Assembly: GCF_030270605.1 (NCBI RefSeq)
Contig: NZ_BSYJ01000006.1
Coordinates: 186,001-250,000, forward strand
Length of the DNA: 64,000 nt
DNA from: Biformimicrobium ophioploci
GTDB taxonomy: Bacteria > Pseudomonadota > Gammaproteobacteria > Pseudomonadales > Cellvibrionaceae
Direction: 5' to 3'
Each line of letters begins with the position of its first letter. The stretch's first letter is position 1. Shown here piece by piece: positions 26,089-36,398 of the stretch. The notes under the pieces are model-generated. The model saw only the letters and a program-made list of their open reading frames with translations. It did not search any database and was not told where the DNA came from. The translations under genes were made by a program, and so were the position numbers.

Positions 26089-27189
26089 CTATACGGCCAG
26101 GTCCTGTGGCTTCTGCTCACCCGTCACTTCGACAACCCGACGCTCCAGGTCGCCGCTCTGCCAGGCCGTGTAGAACTCCTGCGCCATGCGCTCGCACTCG
26201 GCCACCACCCGATTCCAGCAGGCGATGCGCTCGGCCTCACCCATGCTGCGGAAATCGTTCCGATCCGGCACCTTGCCATTTGGCAGGCCCGCTACAAACG
26301 CCGGCGACGGAGCCACCAGTACAGTGCGGTCCATGGCAGAGCCGGATACCCAGCGGCCGCGCAGGCTCTTGTCGAACCATCCCGGCACTATGTACGGGAA
26401 AAAGTGCGGGTAGAGAATCAGTCCCTCCGGGTGACTGAACCGGAGGTCAAAATGATAATCGGTCACCCCGCCGTCGCGATAGTTCCCGCGCGGGGCGCCT
26501 TCCGGCGTCTGGATACCGGACATAACCAGCGGAATGGAGCCGCTGGCAATGACAGAATCCTTGACCGCCCCCGGGGACAGGCGAACATTGGTGGTATCCA
26601 GGTGCTCGAACTCGAAAGCCGCATTTTCACCGGTGTGGAAGACCACGCGATCCCAGAACGCTCCCAGGGTCTTGCGGGACACCACATTCGCGAGCGCCGA
26701 TACCAGTAGCGACGGCCCCAGCAGCGCCGGCCGCTCGCTGGCCAGCAGGCCGCGACTGCGAACTGTCACAAAGTGGTTCTGCCAGACCGGGTTCCGGGTC
26801 AGGAATTCCGCCCCGTTCTGCCCCAGGATCGATGCCACCAGCTCGTCCCCCACCCGGGTAATCTCTTCCGGGGTCGGCTTGTCGGACGAATAGCGCTGGT
26901 GGATATAGCCGTGTTCGAGTTGTTCCAGGGCCTTGCGCGGATTTTCCAGCGCATAACACATATTCCGGAAACTGCCGATGGAGGAACCCAGCGCTGCAAT
27001 GGGAGCCTGCCGACTCTTGAAGAACTCATCCATCAGCAACCGGTCCAGCTGGCTGATCACCAGCCACTTGGGACCGCCCGAAGCACCCACCAATGTGGAA
27101 AAATGCTCCTGCCGGAAGCCTTCCTCACGGATCTTGCGGGCGGCTGTCGCCCCCGCGAGAATGACAAAGGATGATTGTTCAACTGCCAC
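26089..27189 (-). CDS. Patatin-like phospholipase family protein
   Basis: A 366-residue cytoplasmic protein. The patatin elements are an oxyanion-hole loop (GASGGPKWLV, residues about 35-44), nucleophile elbow GSSIG (the second Ser, near residue 69) and the catalytic Asp in DGGVTDYHFD (near residue 238). The extended form lacks a signal peptide. Patatin-like enzymes release fatty acids from phospholipids. The start is GTG 27189 with GAGG upstream. It leads the patatin-GntR-DUF6122 group. Confidence 0.85.
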   Translation of the reverse strand: MAVEQSSFVILAGATAARKIREEGFRQEHFSTLVGASGGPKWLVISQLDRLLMDEFFKSRQAPIAALGSSIGSFRNMCYALENPRKALEQLEHGYIHQRYSSDKPTPEEITRVGDELVASILGQNGAEFLTRNPVWQNHFVTVRSRGLLASERPALLGPSLLVSALANVVSRKTLGAFWDRVVFHTGENAAFEFEHLDTTNVRLSPGAVKDSVIASGSIPLVMSGIQTPEGAPRGNYRDGGVTDYHFDLRFSHPEGLILYPHFFPYIVPGWFDKSLRGRWVSGSAMDRTVLVAPSPAFVAGLPNGKVPDRNDFRSMGEAERIACWNRVVAECERMAQEFYTAWQSGDLERRVVEVTGEQKPQDLAV

Positions 27190-27305
27190 GCGTACCCCCT
27201 CTGGAAAAAGCTCGGCCCCGCTAGGGGCCGAGATCTGGCGTTATTCTAAAACGTGGCGGAAATTTTTTCATGGGAAGGTGGGCACCCGTCCGGACACCCC
27301 CGATT

Positions 27306-27746
27306 TCACCAGGATCCTGTATTTTCCATGCTTGCCCACGGCTCCTGCGGTGGCAGCTTGCCGCCTTCCTGGAGCAACTCAATGGAAATACCGTCTGGCG
27401 AACGCACAAACGCCATATGCCCGTCACGTGGCGGGCGATTGATGGTCACTCCCGCATCCATCAGGCGCTGGCAGGTTTCGTAGATATTTGGTACCGCATA
27501 GGCGAGATGGCCAAAATTGCGCCCACCGGTGTATTCCTCCGGATCCCAGTTGTAGGTCAGTTCCAGCAGCGGCGCCTTGGACTCCGCTGCCGATCCGGCG
27601 TCGCCGGGCGCTGCCAGGAATATCAGACTGAAGCGGCCGGACTCGTAGTCTTTTCTCGAAACCTGAACCAGCCCCAGCTGCTCACAGTAGAATTTCAGTG
27701 ACGCATCGAGATCCGCGACCCGCACCATGGTGTGTAAATATCTCAT
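27306..27746 (-). CDS. gloA: Lactoylglutathione lyase (glyoxalase I, VOC family)
   Basis: A 146-residue protein aligning with E. coli GloA through [29 protein letters not shown] and [10 protein letters not shown]. The four metal ligands are present: His5, Glu62, His80 and Glu123. Glyoxalase I isomerises the methylglyoxal-glutathione adduct to lactoylglutathione. It overlaps the upstream amidohydrolase by four bases (ATGA). The Pro-rich tail ([15 protein letters not shown]) is longer than in E. coli. Confidence 0.9.
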   Translation of the reverse strand: MRYLHTMVRVADLDASLKFYCEQLGLVQVSRKDYESGRFSLIFLAAPGDAGSAAESKAPLLELTYNWDPEEYTGGRNFGHLAYAVPNIYETCQRLMDAGVTINRPPRDGHMAFVRSPDGISIELLQEGGKLPPQEPWASMENTGSW

Positions 27747-29092
27747 TGGCCCTGCTCCTCACCTTCATCCTCAAGCGTCCCCGCTGACGCCGAAGTCTCG
27801 CCCTGAGGTTGCTTGTAGACAATTCCCGCCTTCATGACGAAGGGGACCGACTGCATCAGTGTAATGTCCTCAAGCGGATTACCCTTCACCGCCACTATGT
27901 CCGCATGTTTGCCACTGGCAATGGAACCCAGCTCGTCCTCCACACGCAGCAGCTGCGCGGCATTCAGCGTTGCCGCCTGCAGCGCCTCCGCCGCTGGCAT
28001 GCCGCCGTCCACCATCAACACAAATTCACGCGCATTGCCCCCATGGGCTGACACACCCGAGTCGGTCCCAAATGCAATGCGAACCCCGCGCCGGTATGCC
28101 TCGCTGAACGTTTCCTGCATCAGCGGGCCGATTTCAGCTGCCTTGACCCGCACCATGTCCGGGAAAAAGCCATCGACCCGGGCCTTTTCCGTCACCCACT
28201 CACCGGCCATCAGTGTCGGCACCATCCAGGTACCGTTGCGACGCATCAGGCTCATGACCTCTGCATCCATGTAGGTGCCGTGCTCTATCGAGTCCACGCC
28301 GGCATTGACCGCACGCTTCATGCCTTCCTTGCCGTGCGCGTGCACAGCGACACTGAAGCCGTAGTCTTTCGCGGTCTGTACGATCGCCTCGAGCTCGTCC
28401 TGCATGAACTGGGGATTCTGGCCGCTTTTGGCCATACTCAGCACACCGCCGGTTGCGGTGATCTTGATCAGGTCGGCACCATCCTTGTAGCGCTGCCGGA
28501 CAGCCTCACGTGCCGCAGCAACCCCGTTCACCACACCCTCGCCCGGCACCGGGTTGCCCATGAGGTCTGCGCGGAAGCCGTTGGTGGGATCAGCATGGCC
28601 GCCTGTCGTCGCGATGGATTTTGCGGCAGTAAAAACGCGCGGCCCGTCAATAGCGCCGGCATTGATGGCCTTGCGCAGGCTCACAGTCGCGTTGTACATA
28701 TCCCCGAGGTCCCGAACCGTCGTGAATCCCGCCATCAGGGTTTTCTCCGCATTGACCACACCACGCAGGGTGTAGTCCGGTGCGTTGAGGATAAAGCGAT
28801 CCATGTATGAACGTGCGCTGTGCTCGCTGAGCAAGTGCGTGTGCATATCCATCAGGCCCGGTAAAACGGTATAGCCCCGCAAGTCTATGACCGACGCACC
28901 CTCGCGCTGCTGGTAACCCGGCTCTACCGAGTCGATGTGGCCATCCACCACATGAATCGTCTGTTCGGCGAGCAGGGTTGCCTTCTCACTGTCAAAGAGT
29001 TTTCCGGCATGTATCGCGTAGCTCTCGCCAAAGACCGCTGCGCTCGCGACCACTCCCAGCGCCGCCACGGTTAACCTCGCTATCCACCCCAT
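27743..29092 (-). CDS. Exported amidohydrolase (imidazolonepropionase/prolidase-like)
   Basis: A 449-residue protein with a signal peptide ([22 protein letters not shown]). The amidohydrolase metal site is complete: His84 and His86 (DMHTHLL), His in AVHAHGKEG, His in SIEHGTYMD and Asp in [12 protein letters not shown] lysine-containing LIKITATGG segment near 216 is the likely carboxylated bridge. Relatives include Xaa-Pro dipeptidases and ochratoxinase-type carboxypeptidases that cleave N-acyl or dipeptide bonds. The acidic tail ends EDEGEEQGQ. It shares a transcript with gloA. Confidence 0.9.
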   Translation of the reverse strand: MGWIARLTVAALGVVASAAVFGESYAIHAGKLFDSEKATLLAEQTIHVVDGHIDSVEPGYQQREGASVIDLRGYTVLPGLMDMHTHLLSEHSARSYMDRFILNAPDYTLRGVVNAEKTLMAGFTTVRDLGDMYNATVSLRKAINAGAIDGPRVFTAAKSIATTGGHADPTNGFRADLMGNPVPGEGVVNGVAAAREAVRQRYKDGADLIKITATGGVLSMAKSGQNPQFMQDELEAIVQTAKDYGFSVAVHAHGKEGMKRAVNAGVDSIEHGTYMDAEVMSLMRRNGTWMVPTLMAGEWVTEKARVDGFFPDMVRVKAAEIGPLMQETFSEAYRRGVRIAFGTDSGVSAHGGNAREFVLMVDGGMPAAEALQAATLNAAQLLRVEDELGSIASGKHADIVAVKGNPLEDITLMQSVPFVMKAGIVYKQPQGETSASAGTLEDEGEEQGQ

Positions 29093-29271
29093 TGCATTTG
29101 ACTCCCGCTTGCCTGCGTTTCTTGTGTGTAATTATCAAGGTGCTGGCAACCCTATCACGGCCCCTCTGGCCCCGCAATTTCGCCCACACAAGTACCGTAA
29201 TTGAACAGGACTGGCACCGCGCAGCAATGCGGTGATACTGTTGTGCTGTACTCGAAACAAGGACAGCCACC

Positions 29272-29886
29272 ATGAAAATAATTGAGACCGCCCCCGCCCC
29301 GAATTGCCGCAGGGTGCGCATTTACCTCGCAGAGAAAGGAATCGACGATATCGAGTTTGAGCAGATCGATATCATGGGTGGCGCTAACCTGGAAGGTGAA
29401 TACAGGGAGAAGAGCTTTACCGGCAAGGTCCCGCTGCTACAACTCGACGACGGCACCTGCATCTCGGAGTCTGTGGCCATCAAACGTTACTTCGAGGCGC
29501 TGCACCCGGAGCCGCCACTATTTGGCCGCAATCCCCGCGAGATCGCCCTGGTGGAAATGTGGGACCGGATTGCCGATTACAACATGATGCTGCCGGTTGG
29601 CATGTGCTTTCAGCACACCACAGGTGTCTTCAAGGATCGTATGACCCCGTTCCCAGAGTTCGGCGCGAATTGCGGTGAGCAGGTACAGAAATTCTTCACC
29701 AGGCTGGATGCGCACCTGGAACACAACGAGTTCCTGGCCGGTGACTATTTCTCGGTTGCAGACATATCCATGTTCTGCCCAATGGACTTTGCCAAGGTCG
29801 TCAAGATCCGTCCGGACAAGGCCGCACACCCGCACCTTATGCGCTGGTACGACACATTAAAGCAGCGCCCGGCTTTCTCGGCCTGA
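29272..29886 (+). CDS. Glutathione S-transferase family protein
   Basis: A 204-residue protein. The thioredoxin-like N domain (1-80) has KIIETAPAPNCRRVRIYLAEKGI, the cis-proline KVPLLQL and the glutathione-binding ESVAIKRYF. The all-helical C domain has FLAGDYFSVADISMF, the conserved N-capping motif. Position 9 is Pro-Asn-Cys, suggesting a Ser/Cys-type enzyme. It likely conjugates or reduces electrophiles in the cytoplasm. It is divergent from the amidohydrolase-gloA unit, so both glutathione-linked functions are neighbours. Confidence 0.9.
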   Translation: MKIIETAPAPNCRRVRIYLAEKGIDDIEFEQIDIMGGANLEGEYREKSFTGKVPLLQLDDGTCISESVAIKRYFEALHPEPPLFGRNPREIALVEMWDRIADYNMMLPVGMCFQHTTGVFKDRMTPFPEFGANCGEQVQKFFTRLDAHLEHNEFLAGDYFSVADISMFCPMDFAKVVKIRPDKAAHPHLMRWYDTLKQRPAFSA

Positions 29887-29906
29887 CTACCGCTTCGATC
29901 CCCACA

Positions 29907-32735
29907 CTAAGGCAGGCGCTCGAGCAGGCGAACCTCTCCCAGTTCGAGCGCCTCGATATCCTCATGCACTTTTTCCAAGTCGCCGACCACCACCCAGACG
30001 AAACGATCCGGAGCAAGATACTTGCCCGCGGCGGAACGCCCTGCCTCGAGTGTCAGTTCCGCAAGACGCTCCGGATACTTGGCGATATAGTCCGCCGGCA
30101 ACCCGTGCCGCAGCTGCCACGCAATACTGGACAACAACTGGCCCTTGGTCTGGAAGCGCGCGCTCTGCTTGAGGGTCTCATCACTGACAAAATCCTGTAG
30201 CTCTTCCTCCTCCAGCGGGCGCTCGCCAACAAACTCGCTGATTTCCTTGTGTATTTCCCGCATTGCCGCCGCAGTCTTGTCTGTCTGCACCGGTGCGAAC
30301 AGCAGGTACGGCCGCTGATTCGCAGTATCGAGTGTTACCGCGCTCACACCATAAGACCAGTGCTTGTCCTCTCGCAGATTGAGGTTCAGGCGCGAGGTAA
30401 ACTTGCCGCCGAGCGCAGTTTCCATTGCTTCGTAGGCCTCGGCATCTTCGAGGGCGCGAGGCGGCATCACCAACCCGGCCAGAATGAAACTCTGCTGTGC
30501 GCCGGGCTTGTCCATCAGGTAGATCGTGGTTTTGTCGGGGCGCCTGACCTCTGCTACCGCCGCCGTATCGCCAGCCCCCGCCGGCGCTTTCCAACCGCCG
30601 AGGTGTTTTTCCAGTAACGGCTGCAGATCCTCACGGGTGATATCCCCCACCACTACCAGGCGCGCATTGTCCGGTCGCACATGCGCCTTATGAAAGCGCG
30701 CGATATCTTCAGTGGTGATGGCGCTGACACCCGCTACTGTACCGGAACCGGTAAGCGGCGCACTGTAGGGGTGGCCCTCACCGAACAACAATGGCGGCAG
30801 CGCGCGCAGGGCCAGGCCGCGTGGCTGCGCCTGTTCCTGGGCAATCTTGTCCAGCCAGTTTGAGCGCAGGCGCTCGAGGTCTTTCTCATCGAAACGCGGA
30901 CGCAGGATCACATCGGCAAACAGCGCCACGGAATCATCCAGTAAGTTGGTCAATGCCGTCATGGACAGGGTGTTGTAATCCAGCGCACTACCCGCCCCGA
31001 TTGCCGCGCCGAGTTCCTCTTCCCGGTTACTGAATGCCAGGCTGTCATAGTCGCCTGCACCTTCCGATTGCATCGCCGCAACCATGGAGGCCAGCCCCGG
31101 CTTGTCTCCATCGGTCGCGCCACCTCCGGGAAACTGCATCTGCATAAATACCGCCGGAGTATCATGGCGCTCGACCAGCACCACCTGCAGCCCGTTATCG
31201 AGGGCAAACGGATTCTGCTGCGGCAGCTCCAGATGCACCTCTTTATCCACCTCAGGCACACTACTGCGATCCGCGCCCTTGTCCGCCGCCTTGAACTCGC
31301 CCCTGGGGCTCACGTGCAAGGTGTAGCTGTCCGCCGGCAGCCACTTGCGCACTACCCGATTGACATCTTCCGGCGTAATGGCCGCGTACTGTTCGATACT
31401 GTCCAGCAATATGCCGGGATCACCATAAAAAAACTCCGAACGCGCCAGCAGGTCGGACTTGCCGCCGAAGCCGCCCACTTTTTCCAGGCCCTTGACCAAT
31501 TCGGAGAATTCACCCTGCTTGATCCGCCGCAGCTCCGCTGCAGACGCTCCTTCCGCGCGGAACTGCGCCATCAGCCTATCTACTTGCGCCTCAACCAGAG
31601 CGGGCTCCACCCCGGGTTTTACATCGATCATCACAATGAATTGGCCGGCCAGCTGGCGACCGAAATAAAAAGCACTGACACCCGTCGCCAGGCGCTTCTC
31701 AAAAACCAGCTCGCGATAGAGCAGCGAGTTTTTGCGATTACCGAGCAGCGGCGCCAGGATATCCAGCACATGCTCATCCGCACTTCCGATCGCGGGTGTA
31801 TTCCAGACCTTGTAGATCCGGGTTTGCGGAACTTCGTCGAAAATCTGCTCGTGCTTTGCCACTGTCTGCGGTAATTCCCAGCGCTTCAGCACTGGCGGTA
31901 CAGACGGGCTCGGGATATCGCCGAAATAGTACTGTGCCTTTTCCATCGCCTTCTCGGCAGTGATATCCCCGGCGAAGACAAGAATCGCATTGGCCGGTGC
32001 GTAGTACTCCTTGAACCACTGCTTGACGTCCTCGAGGCTGGCGTTGTCGAGATCCTCCATGGAACCGATCACCGGCCATGAATACGGATGTTGCGGCGGA
32101 AAAGTGGCGCGGGCGATGCTTTCCCATGCCTTGCCGTAGGGTCGATTCTCACCCTGGCGCTTTTCGTTCTTGACCACGCCACGCTGCTCATCCAGCTTTT
32201 CCTGGCTGATGGCGCCGGCAAAGTGCCCCATCCGGTCAGACTCCATCCACAGCGCCATGTCCAGCGCCCCCACCGGCACCGTCTCGAAATAATTGGTGCG
32301 GTCGTTGTTGGTCGTGCCATTCATACCGGTGGCGCCAGCGCGCTGGAAGGGCTCGAAATATTCTCCGGGATAGTTTTCTGAACCGTTGAACATCAGGTGC
32401 TCAAAAAGGTGGGCGAAGCCGGTTTTGCCGGGCGTTTCATCCTTGGACCCGACCCGGTACCAGATATTGATTGCCACAACAGGCGCCTTGTGGTCCTCAT
32501 GCACGATTACGGTGAGGCCATTGTCCAGCTGCGACTTGTAAAAGGGGATTTCGATATCCGGTGGCGGCACGAACGCCGGGTTGTCGCGGGCTTCAACCGG
32601 GGGTTTTTCGCTACGTACAGGCTCGGCAGCTGGCTCCGTCTCTACAGCCCTGTCAGTACAAGCGACGAGAAAACTAACGACCAGAAACAGTAAGGGAGAA
32701 AATTTCAGTGCTTTTACAGTGCTGCGTTCGGGCAC
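29907..32735 (-). CDS. M16-family (pitrilysin-like) metallopeptidase lipoprotein
   Basis: A 942-residue protein from GTG 32735 with AGGA nine bases upstream. Its signal peptide ends in lipobox LVAC (Cys26). The inverted zinc motif HLFEH (His109, Glu112, His113) sits in the first of two M16 repeats. The second half (from about 480, PQQNPFALDNGLQVVLVERHD) lacks the motif, as usual. These clamshell enzymes degrade partly unfolded peptides; here it should act on the periplasmic side of a membrane. Its start faces the REP-like palindromes. Confidence 0.93.
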   Translation of the reverse strand: MPERSTVKALKFSPLLFLVVSFLVACTDRAVETEPAAEPVRSEKPPVEARDNPAFVPPPDIEIPFYKSQLDNGLTVIVHEDHKAPVVAINIWYRVGSKDETPGKTGFAHLFEHLMFNGSENYPGEYFEPFQRAGATGMNGTTNNDRTNYFETVPVGALDMALWMESDRMGHFAGAISQEKLDEQRGVVKNEKRQGENRPYGKAWESIARATFPPQHPYSWPVIGSMEDLDNASLEDVKQWFKEYYAPANAILVFAGDITAEKAMEKAQYYFGDIPSPSVPPVLKRWELPQTVAKHEQIFDEVPQTRIYKVWNTPAIGSADEHVLDILAPLLGNRKNSLLYRELVFEKRLATGVSAFYFGRQLAGQFIVMIDVKPGVEPALVEAQVDRLMAQFRAEGASAAELRRIKQGEFSELVKGLEKVGGFGGKSDLLARSEFFYGDPGILLDSIEQYAAITPEDVNRVVRKWLPADSYTLHVSPRGEFKAADKGADRSSVPEVDKEVHLELPQQNPFALDNGLQVVLVERHDTPAVFMQMQFPGGGATDGDKPGLASMVAAMQSEGAGDYDSLAFSNREEELGAAIGAGSALDYNTLSMTALTNLLDDSVALFADVILRPRFDEKDLERLRSNWLDKIAQEQAQPRGLALRALPPLLFGEGHPYSAPLTGSGTVAGVSAITTEDIARFHKAHVRPDNARLVVVGDITREDLQPLLEKHLGGWKAPAGAGDTAAVAEVRRPDKTTIYLMDKPGAQQSFILAGLVMPPRALEDAEAYEAMETALGGKFTSRLNLNLREDKHWSYGVSAVTLDTANQRPYLLFAPVQTDKTAAAMREIHKEISEFVGERPLEEEELQDFVSDETLKQSARFQTKGQLLSSIAWQLRHGLPADYIAKYPERLAELTLEAGRSAAGKYLAPDRFVWVVVGDLEKVHEDIEALELGEVRLLERLP

Positions 32736-32765
32736 GATTGGTATTCCTGTTTATTCTCGGGTGAT

Positions 32766-32880
32766 GAATGGGGTCAGAGCCAAGGCTCTGACCCCATTTG
32801 TTCAGGAGTATAACTAACGGGGTCAGAGCATTCGCTCTGACCCCATCAATCTTCGCTCCGACCCCGTCAATCTGCCCCCA
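32766..32880. repeat. REP-like palindrome cluster (GGGGTCAGAGC family)
   Basis: Two perfect inverted repeats lie side by side: GGGGTCAGAGCC (32770-32781) with GGCTCTGACCCC (32784-32795), and GGGGTCAGAGC (32819-32829) with GCTCTGACCCC (32834-32844). A decayed half-site GCTCCGACCCC is at 32855-32865, followed by a C-rich remnant. Such extragenic palindromes in marine proteobacteria are often spread by REP-associated tyrosine transposases; none is in this window. Confidence 0.85.
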
Positions 32881-32898
32881 TTTATTCCCCGCAAAAAA

Positions 32899-32928
32899 AA
32901 AGCGCGCCTGCATAGCAAGGCGCGCTTT
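32899..32928 (-). terminator. Terminator of leucine dehydrogenase gene
   Basis: AAAGCGCGCCT (32899-32909) pairs perfectly with AGGCGCGCTTT (32918-32928). Leftward it runs into nine T residues, a textbook terminator for the gene ending at 32953. Confidence 0.9.
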
Positions 32929-32952
32929 TAAGGTTCGGAAAACGGCAGGTGC

Positions 32953-34026
32953 TTACGCAGCCTGGTCCACATCCCCATTGGTCGGGCGCTTGCCGAAACG
33001 CTCTTCGGCAATCACATCCGCAACGGAAGACGTGGTCTTGCCGGTTGCGTCAGCGCGCTCGAATACTTCCGCCAGGGTCGCACCGATAGACTCAATGTGC
33101 GCCTGAACCTTCGCATCGTCCTGGATACCCTTGTGCTGGTAGAACACGTCGATAATACCGCCGGCATTGATCACGTAATCCGGGGTATAGAGGATGCCCT
33201 TGTCCCGCAGGATCTCGGCGTGACGCTCTTCCGCCAGCTGGTTGTTGGCCGCACCAGCGATGATGGCGACCTTCAGGCGATCAATTGTCTTGTCGTTGAT
33301 AATCGCACCCAGTGCACACGGGGCAAAGATGTCCACGCCGAGGTCAAAGATTTCTTCTGCAGTGACAGCAGTCGCGTCCAGCTCCTGCACGGCGCGGGAA
33401 ACATTGTCGGCAAAGATATCGGTTACAAACAGCTCGGCACCGGCGTCTTTTAGCAGCTTCGCCAGGCGGAAGCCAACGTTGCCCACACCCTGGATGGCAA
33501 CCTTGCGGCCGGTCAGGTCCTCGCTGCCCCAGCGGTGCTTGGCCGCAGCCTTGATGCCAACGAAAACACCGTAGGCAGTAGACGGAGACGGATCACCACC
33601 GTGCTCGGCACCCTCAACAACACCGGATACAAACTTGGTGCGCTCGCCGATCACTTCCATATCAGCCACGCTGGTACCGGAATCTTCTGCGGTGATGTAG
33701 CGGCCACCGAGGGAATTGATGAACTCACCCATGGAGCGCAGCAGCTCCGGGCTCTTGTCCTTGCGTGGGTCACCGATAATCACAGCCTTGCCACCGCCCA
33801 GCTCCAGGCCGGCCATGGCGGATTTATAGGTCATGCCGCGGCTCAGGCGCAGCACATCGTACAGAGCTTCTTCGTCACTCGCGTAAGTCCACATGCGGCA
33901 GCCGCCCAGCGCCGGGCCGAGATTGGTATTGTGAACGGCGATGATGGCCTTAAGACCGGAATTGGCATCCTGATAGAATGCGACCTGCTCGTGCATATCG
34001 TAAGCAGGGTGAGAAAAAATGCTCAT
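32953..34026 (-). CDS. Leucine/branched-chain amino acid dehydrogenase
   Basis: From ATG 34026 (GAGGAAC upstream) the product is 357 residues. The substrate site contains Lys68 (RGMTYKSAM) and catalytic Lys80 ([13 protein letters not shown]), with the leucine/valine-type [10 protein letters not shown] near 37-46. The NAD site is GVGNVG (180-185). These residues fit leucine or valine dehydrogenase better than glutamate dehydrogenase. It interconverts branched-chain amino acids and 2-oxo acids with NAD. Monocistronic with its own terminator. Confidence 0.92.
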   Translation of the reverse strand: MSIFSHPAYDMHEQVAFYQDANSGLKAIIAVHNTNLGPALGGCRMWTYASDEEALYDVLRLSRGMTYKSAMAGLELGGGKAVIIGDPRKDKSPELLRSMGEFINSLGGRYITAEDSGTSVADMEVIGERTKFVSGVVEGAEHGGDPSPSTAYGVFVGIKAAAKHRWGSEDLTGRKVAIQGVGNVGFRLAKLLKDAGAELFVTDIFADNVSRAVQELDATAVTAEEIFDLGVDIFAPCALGAIINDKTIDRLKVAIIAGAANNQLAEERHAEILRDKGILYTPDYVINAGGIIDVFYQHKGIQDDAKVQAHIESIGATLAEVFERADATGKTTSSVADVIAEERFGKRPTNGDVDQAA

Positions 34027-34388
34027 TTCGTTGTTCCTCAAAGCTTCTGTACGGGCTTTGTATGCATAAATGCCGCCCCGCCCGCCGGCTTTTGGCCACG
34101 GACTGACAGGTCGACTGCAATCTAGACTGCGGTTTTGGTACACCCAATCTCAGCAGGCAATTGATTATATCGCCAGTTGAAATTTACACATTGCATATTA
34201 ATCAAATTAGCGGTCATGTGCAGGTGATTTATAACAAAATCGTGCCTCTTTTTAGGATAATCATCTAGATCCACCAAATTGGCGGCGCAATACCCCATGG
34301 CCCCCCGCCCTCGCTTATTCTGGAGCAGCGCCTCTGGTAGAATCCGCGGCCACCTTTTGCAGTAAACCCCAGATTCTCAGGACCCAGC
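34027..34388. promoter_or_regulatory. Divergent intergenic region, extended -10 promoter for rnb
   Basis: This 362-bp gap separates the leftward leucine dehydrogenase from rnb. Near rnb there is an extended -10 element, TGG then TAGAAT at 34338-34343, with no good -35, giving a start about 40 bases before the ATG. The AT-rich middle (34150-34260) presumably contains the dehydrogenase promoter. No small gene is evident. Confidence 0.55.
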
Positions 34389-36398
34389 ATGCTCAATCGC
34401 GACGCCCTTGGTCAGCTTTCCCAACTGAAAAATGAAATCCGCCAATCCAAGGCATATTCCGAGGGCGTCGTTCGCGGCACCAACGGCAAATTCGGCTTTG
34501 TGGTGTTAGATGACGGCAGTGAATCCTTCCTGCCTCCGGCCGAAATGGAGCGGGTATTCCCGGGAGACCGGGTCCGGGTCAGCATCGAGGACAAGGGCGA
34601 GGGCAAATCCGAGGCGGAGCTGGACGCCCTGCTCGAGCAAGGCGTCACCCGGCTGGTTGGCCAGTACATCCAGCGCGGCCAGGGCCACTTCGTACAACCG
34701 CATATCCCGGGGTTCAACCGGTGGATTTTCTTGCCGCCCAAATCGCGCGGCAAGGCGAGCCCAGGCGACTATATTGCCTGCACCATCAGCAGGCACCCGT
34801 TCAAGGATGGCCGCGGTCAGGCAAAAGTGACCGAGGTCATCGGCAACCCGGACCAGGCAGGCATTGAGCACCACTACACCATCGCCCAGTTTGAATTGCC
34901 GGCAGCCTTCCCCGAGGCACTGGAAAAGGAGGCCGCGCAACTCGCTGAAAAACTGCCTGAGGTGGTGGCCACACGTCGCGATGCGAGCGACCTTGGCTTC
35001 GTCACCATCGATGCGGAAACCACCCGCGACATGGATGATGCCCTGGCAATCGAGAAAACCGACAACGGCTGGCTCCTGCACGTAGCCATCGCAGACCCCG
35101 CCTCCCTGATCGAGCCGGAATCTACACTGGACAATGAAGCCCGCAAGCGCGCCACCAGCGTCTACCTCCCTGGCCAGACCCTCAACATGATGCCTGCGGT
35201 GCTCGGCGAAAATGCCTTCTCACTGATCCCCGGCGAAGCGCGCCCGGTAGTCATCGCCAGTATCGAAATAACCTCCGATGGGTCCATCCACAATTGCAAG
35301 TTCGAGGAAGCGGCCATCACCTCCGGCGCCAAGCTCAGCTACAAAGCCGTGGCAGAATTGCTCGAAAATGGTGGCAGCGAGCAGGTTGACGCAAGCCTGC
35401 ATGAACGTCTGCGCGAACTGCAGGCCTGCGCCAATGCGCGCCTTGAATACCGCAGTGAACACACTGCCCTGATGGAAGAGCGCCCGGAATACCGGCTCAT
35501 TCTGGACGACAAGCTCCATATCGAACGCATCGCCCTGCGCCAGCGCAATGCCGCACACCGTCTGGTTGAAGAAGCCATGCTGGCGGCCAACATCTGTATC
35601 GGTGAAAAACTGGCGGAATGCCAGGCCGGTATTTTTTCCGAGCACCTGGGCTTCCGCGACGAACGGATGGAGGAAGTCCGGGCCATACTGCGCGAGCAGG
35701 CGCCGGAATTCGCCGACAGGGACCTGCATCAACTGGACAACTATGTCGAACTGATTCGTCACCTCGACGGCAACCCGGAAAAACACGCAGTTCTCGCCGT
35801 ACTCAAACGCATGCTGCGCCCCGGTGCCTTCGCCCCGGCTGCGGGACCGCACCTCGGACTCGGCCTCGCACAGTACGCAACGGCAACCTCGCCGATTCGC
35901 AAATACAATGACCTGCACAACCATCGCATCCTGAAGGCTGCGCTGGGCGGCAACGAAATGCCCGCCATTGAACCACAGCAGGTCGAAGACCTGCAGGCGC
36001 AGGTCGTCCTGGGCCGCCGCGCCGATCGCCTGCTGGAGCAGTGGCTGCACTGCATATTCCTCACTGACAAGATCGGTGCGGAATATGCCGGCACCGTGGT
36101 ACGCGTAACCGGCTCCGGCATCGGCGTGCGCCTGAATGACAACGGCATCGAGGGTTTTATCCGCATTCGTACCGGCAAGAAAACCGATGCAACTTTCGAC
36201 GGCAAGTACCTGACCCTGACCAAGGGGGAGCAGCGCTACCAGCTGGACCAGCAGGTGACCGTCAAGATCGATTCCGTGGACCTGGGCCGGCGCAATATCC
36301 AGCTGGCACTGGTGCAACCGGCCGAAGCTTCTGAAACAGAAGCGCCGGAGACAGAACAGGCCACAAAACCAACTGAAGGAAGCAACGACAATGAGTGA
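34389..36398 (+). CDS. rnb: Exoribonuclease II
   Basis: A 669-residue RNase II/RNB protein, slightly longer than E. coli RNase II (644). Cold-shock-like RNA-binding domains occupy about 1-190. The RNB catalytic domain carries the Asp cluster in IDAETTRDMDDALAI near 207-217. The end of the catalytic part is marked by YATATSPIRKYNDLHNH, and an S1 domain follows (GTVVRVTGSGIGVRL). The tail is acidic. It degrades single-stranded RNA 3' to 5'. AGGACC precedes ATG. Its last eight bases overlap pepD. Confidence 0.94.
   Translation: MLNRDALGQLSQLKNEIRQSKAYSEGVVRGTNGKFGFVVLDDGSESFLPPAEMERVFPGDRVRVSIEDKGEGKSEAELDALLEQGVTRLVGQYIQRGQGHFVQPHIPGFNRWIFLPPKSRGKASPGDYIACTISRHPFKDGRGQAKVTEVIGNPDQAGIEHHYTIAQFELPAAFPEALEKEAAQLAEKLPEVVATRRDASDLGFVTIDAETTRDMDDALAIEKTDNGWLLHVAIADPASLIEPESTLDNEARKRATSVYLPGQTLNMMPAVLGENAFSLIPGEARPVVIASIEITSDGSIHNCKFEEAAITSGAKLSYKAVAELLENGGSEQVDASLHERLRELQACANARLEYRSEHTALMEERPEYRLILDDKLHIERIALRQRNAAHRLVEEAMLAANICIGEKLAECQAGIFSEHLGFRDERMEEVRAILREQAPEFADRDLHQLDNYVELIRHLDGNPEKHAVLAVLKRMLRPGAFAPAAGPHLGLGLAQYATATSPIRKYNDLHNHRILKAALGGNEMPAIEPQQVEDLQAQVVLGRRADRLLEQWLHCIFLTDKIGAEYAGTVVRVTGSGIGVRLNDNGIEGFIRIRTGKKTDATFDGKYLTLTKGEQRYQLDQQVTVKIDSVDLGRRNIQLALVQPAEASETEAPETEQATKPTEGSNDNE

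Noticed and set aside
32766-32880. CRISPR array or insertion-sequence ends
   Set aside because: The units are dyads with unequal spacing and decay, with no spacers, cas genes or transposase; REP-like repeats explain them better.
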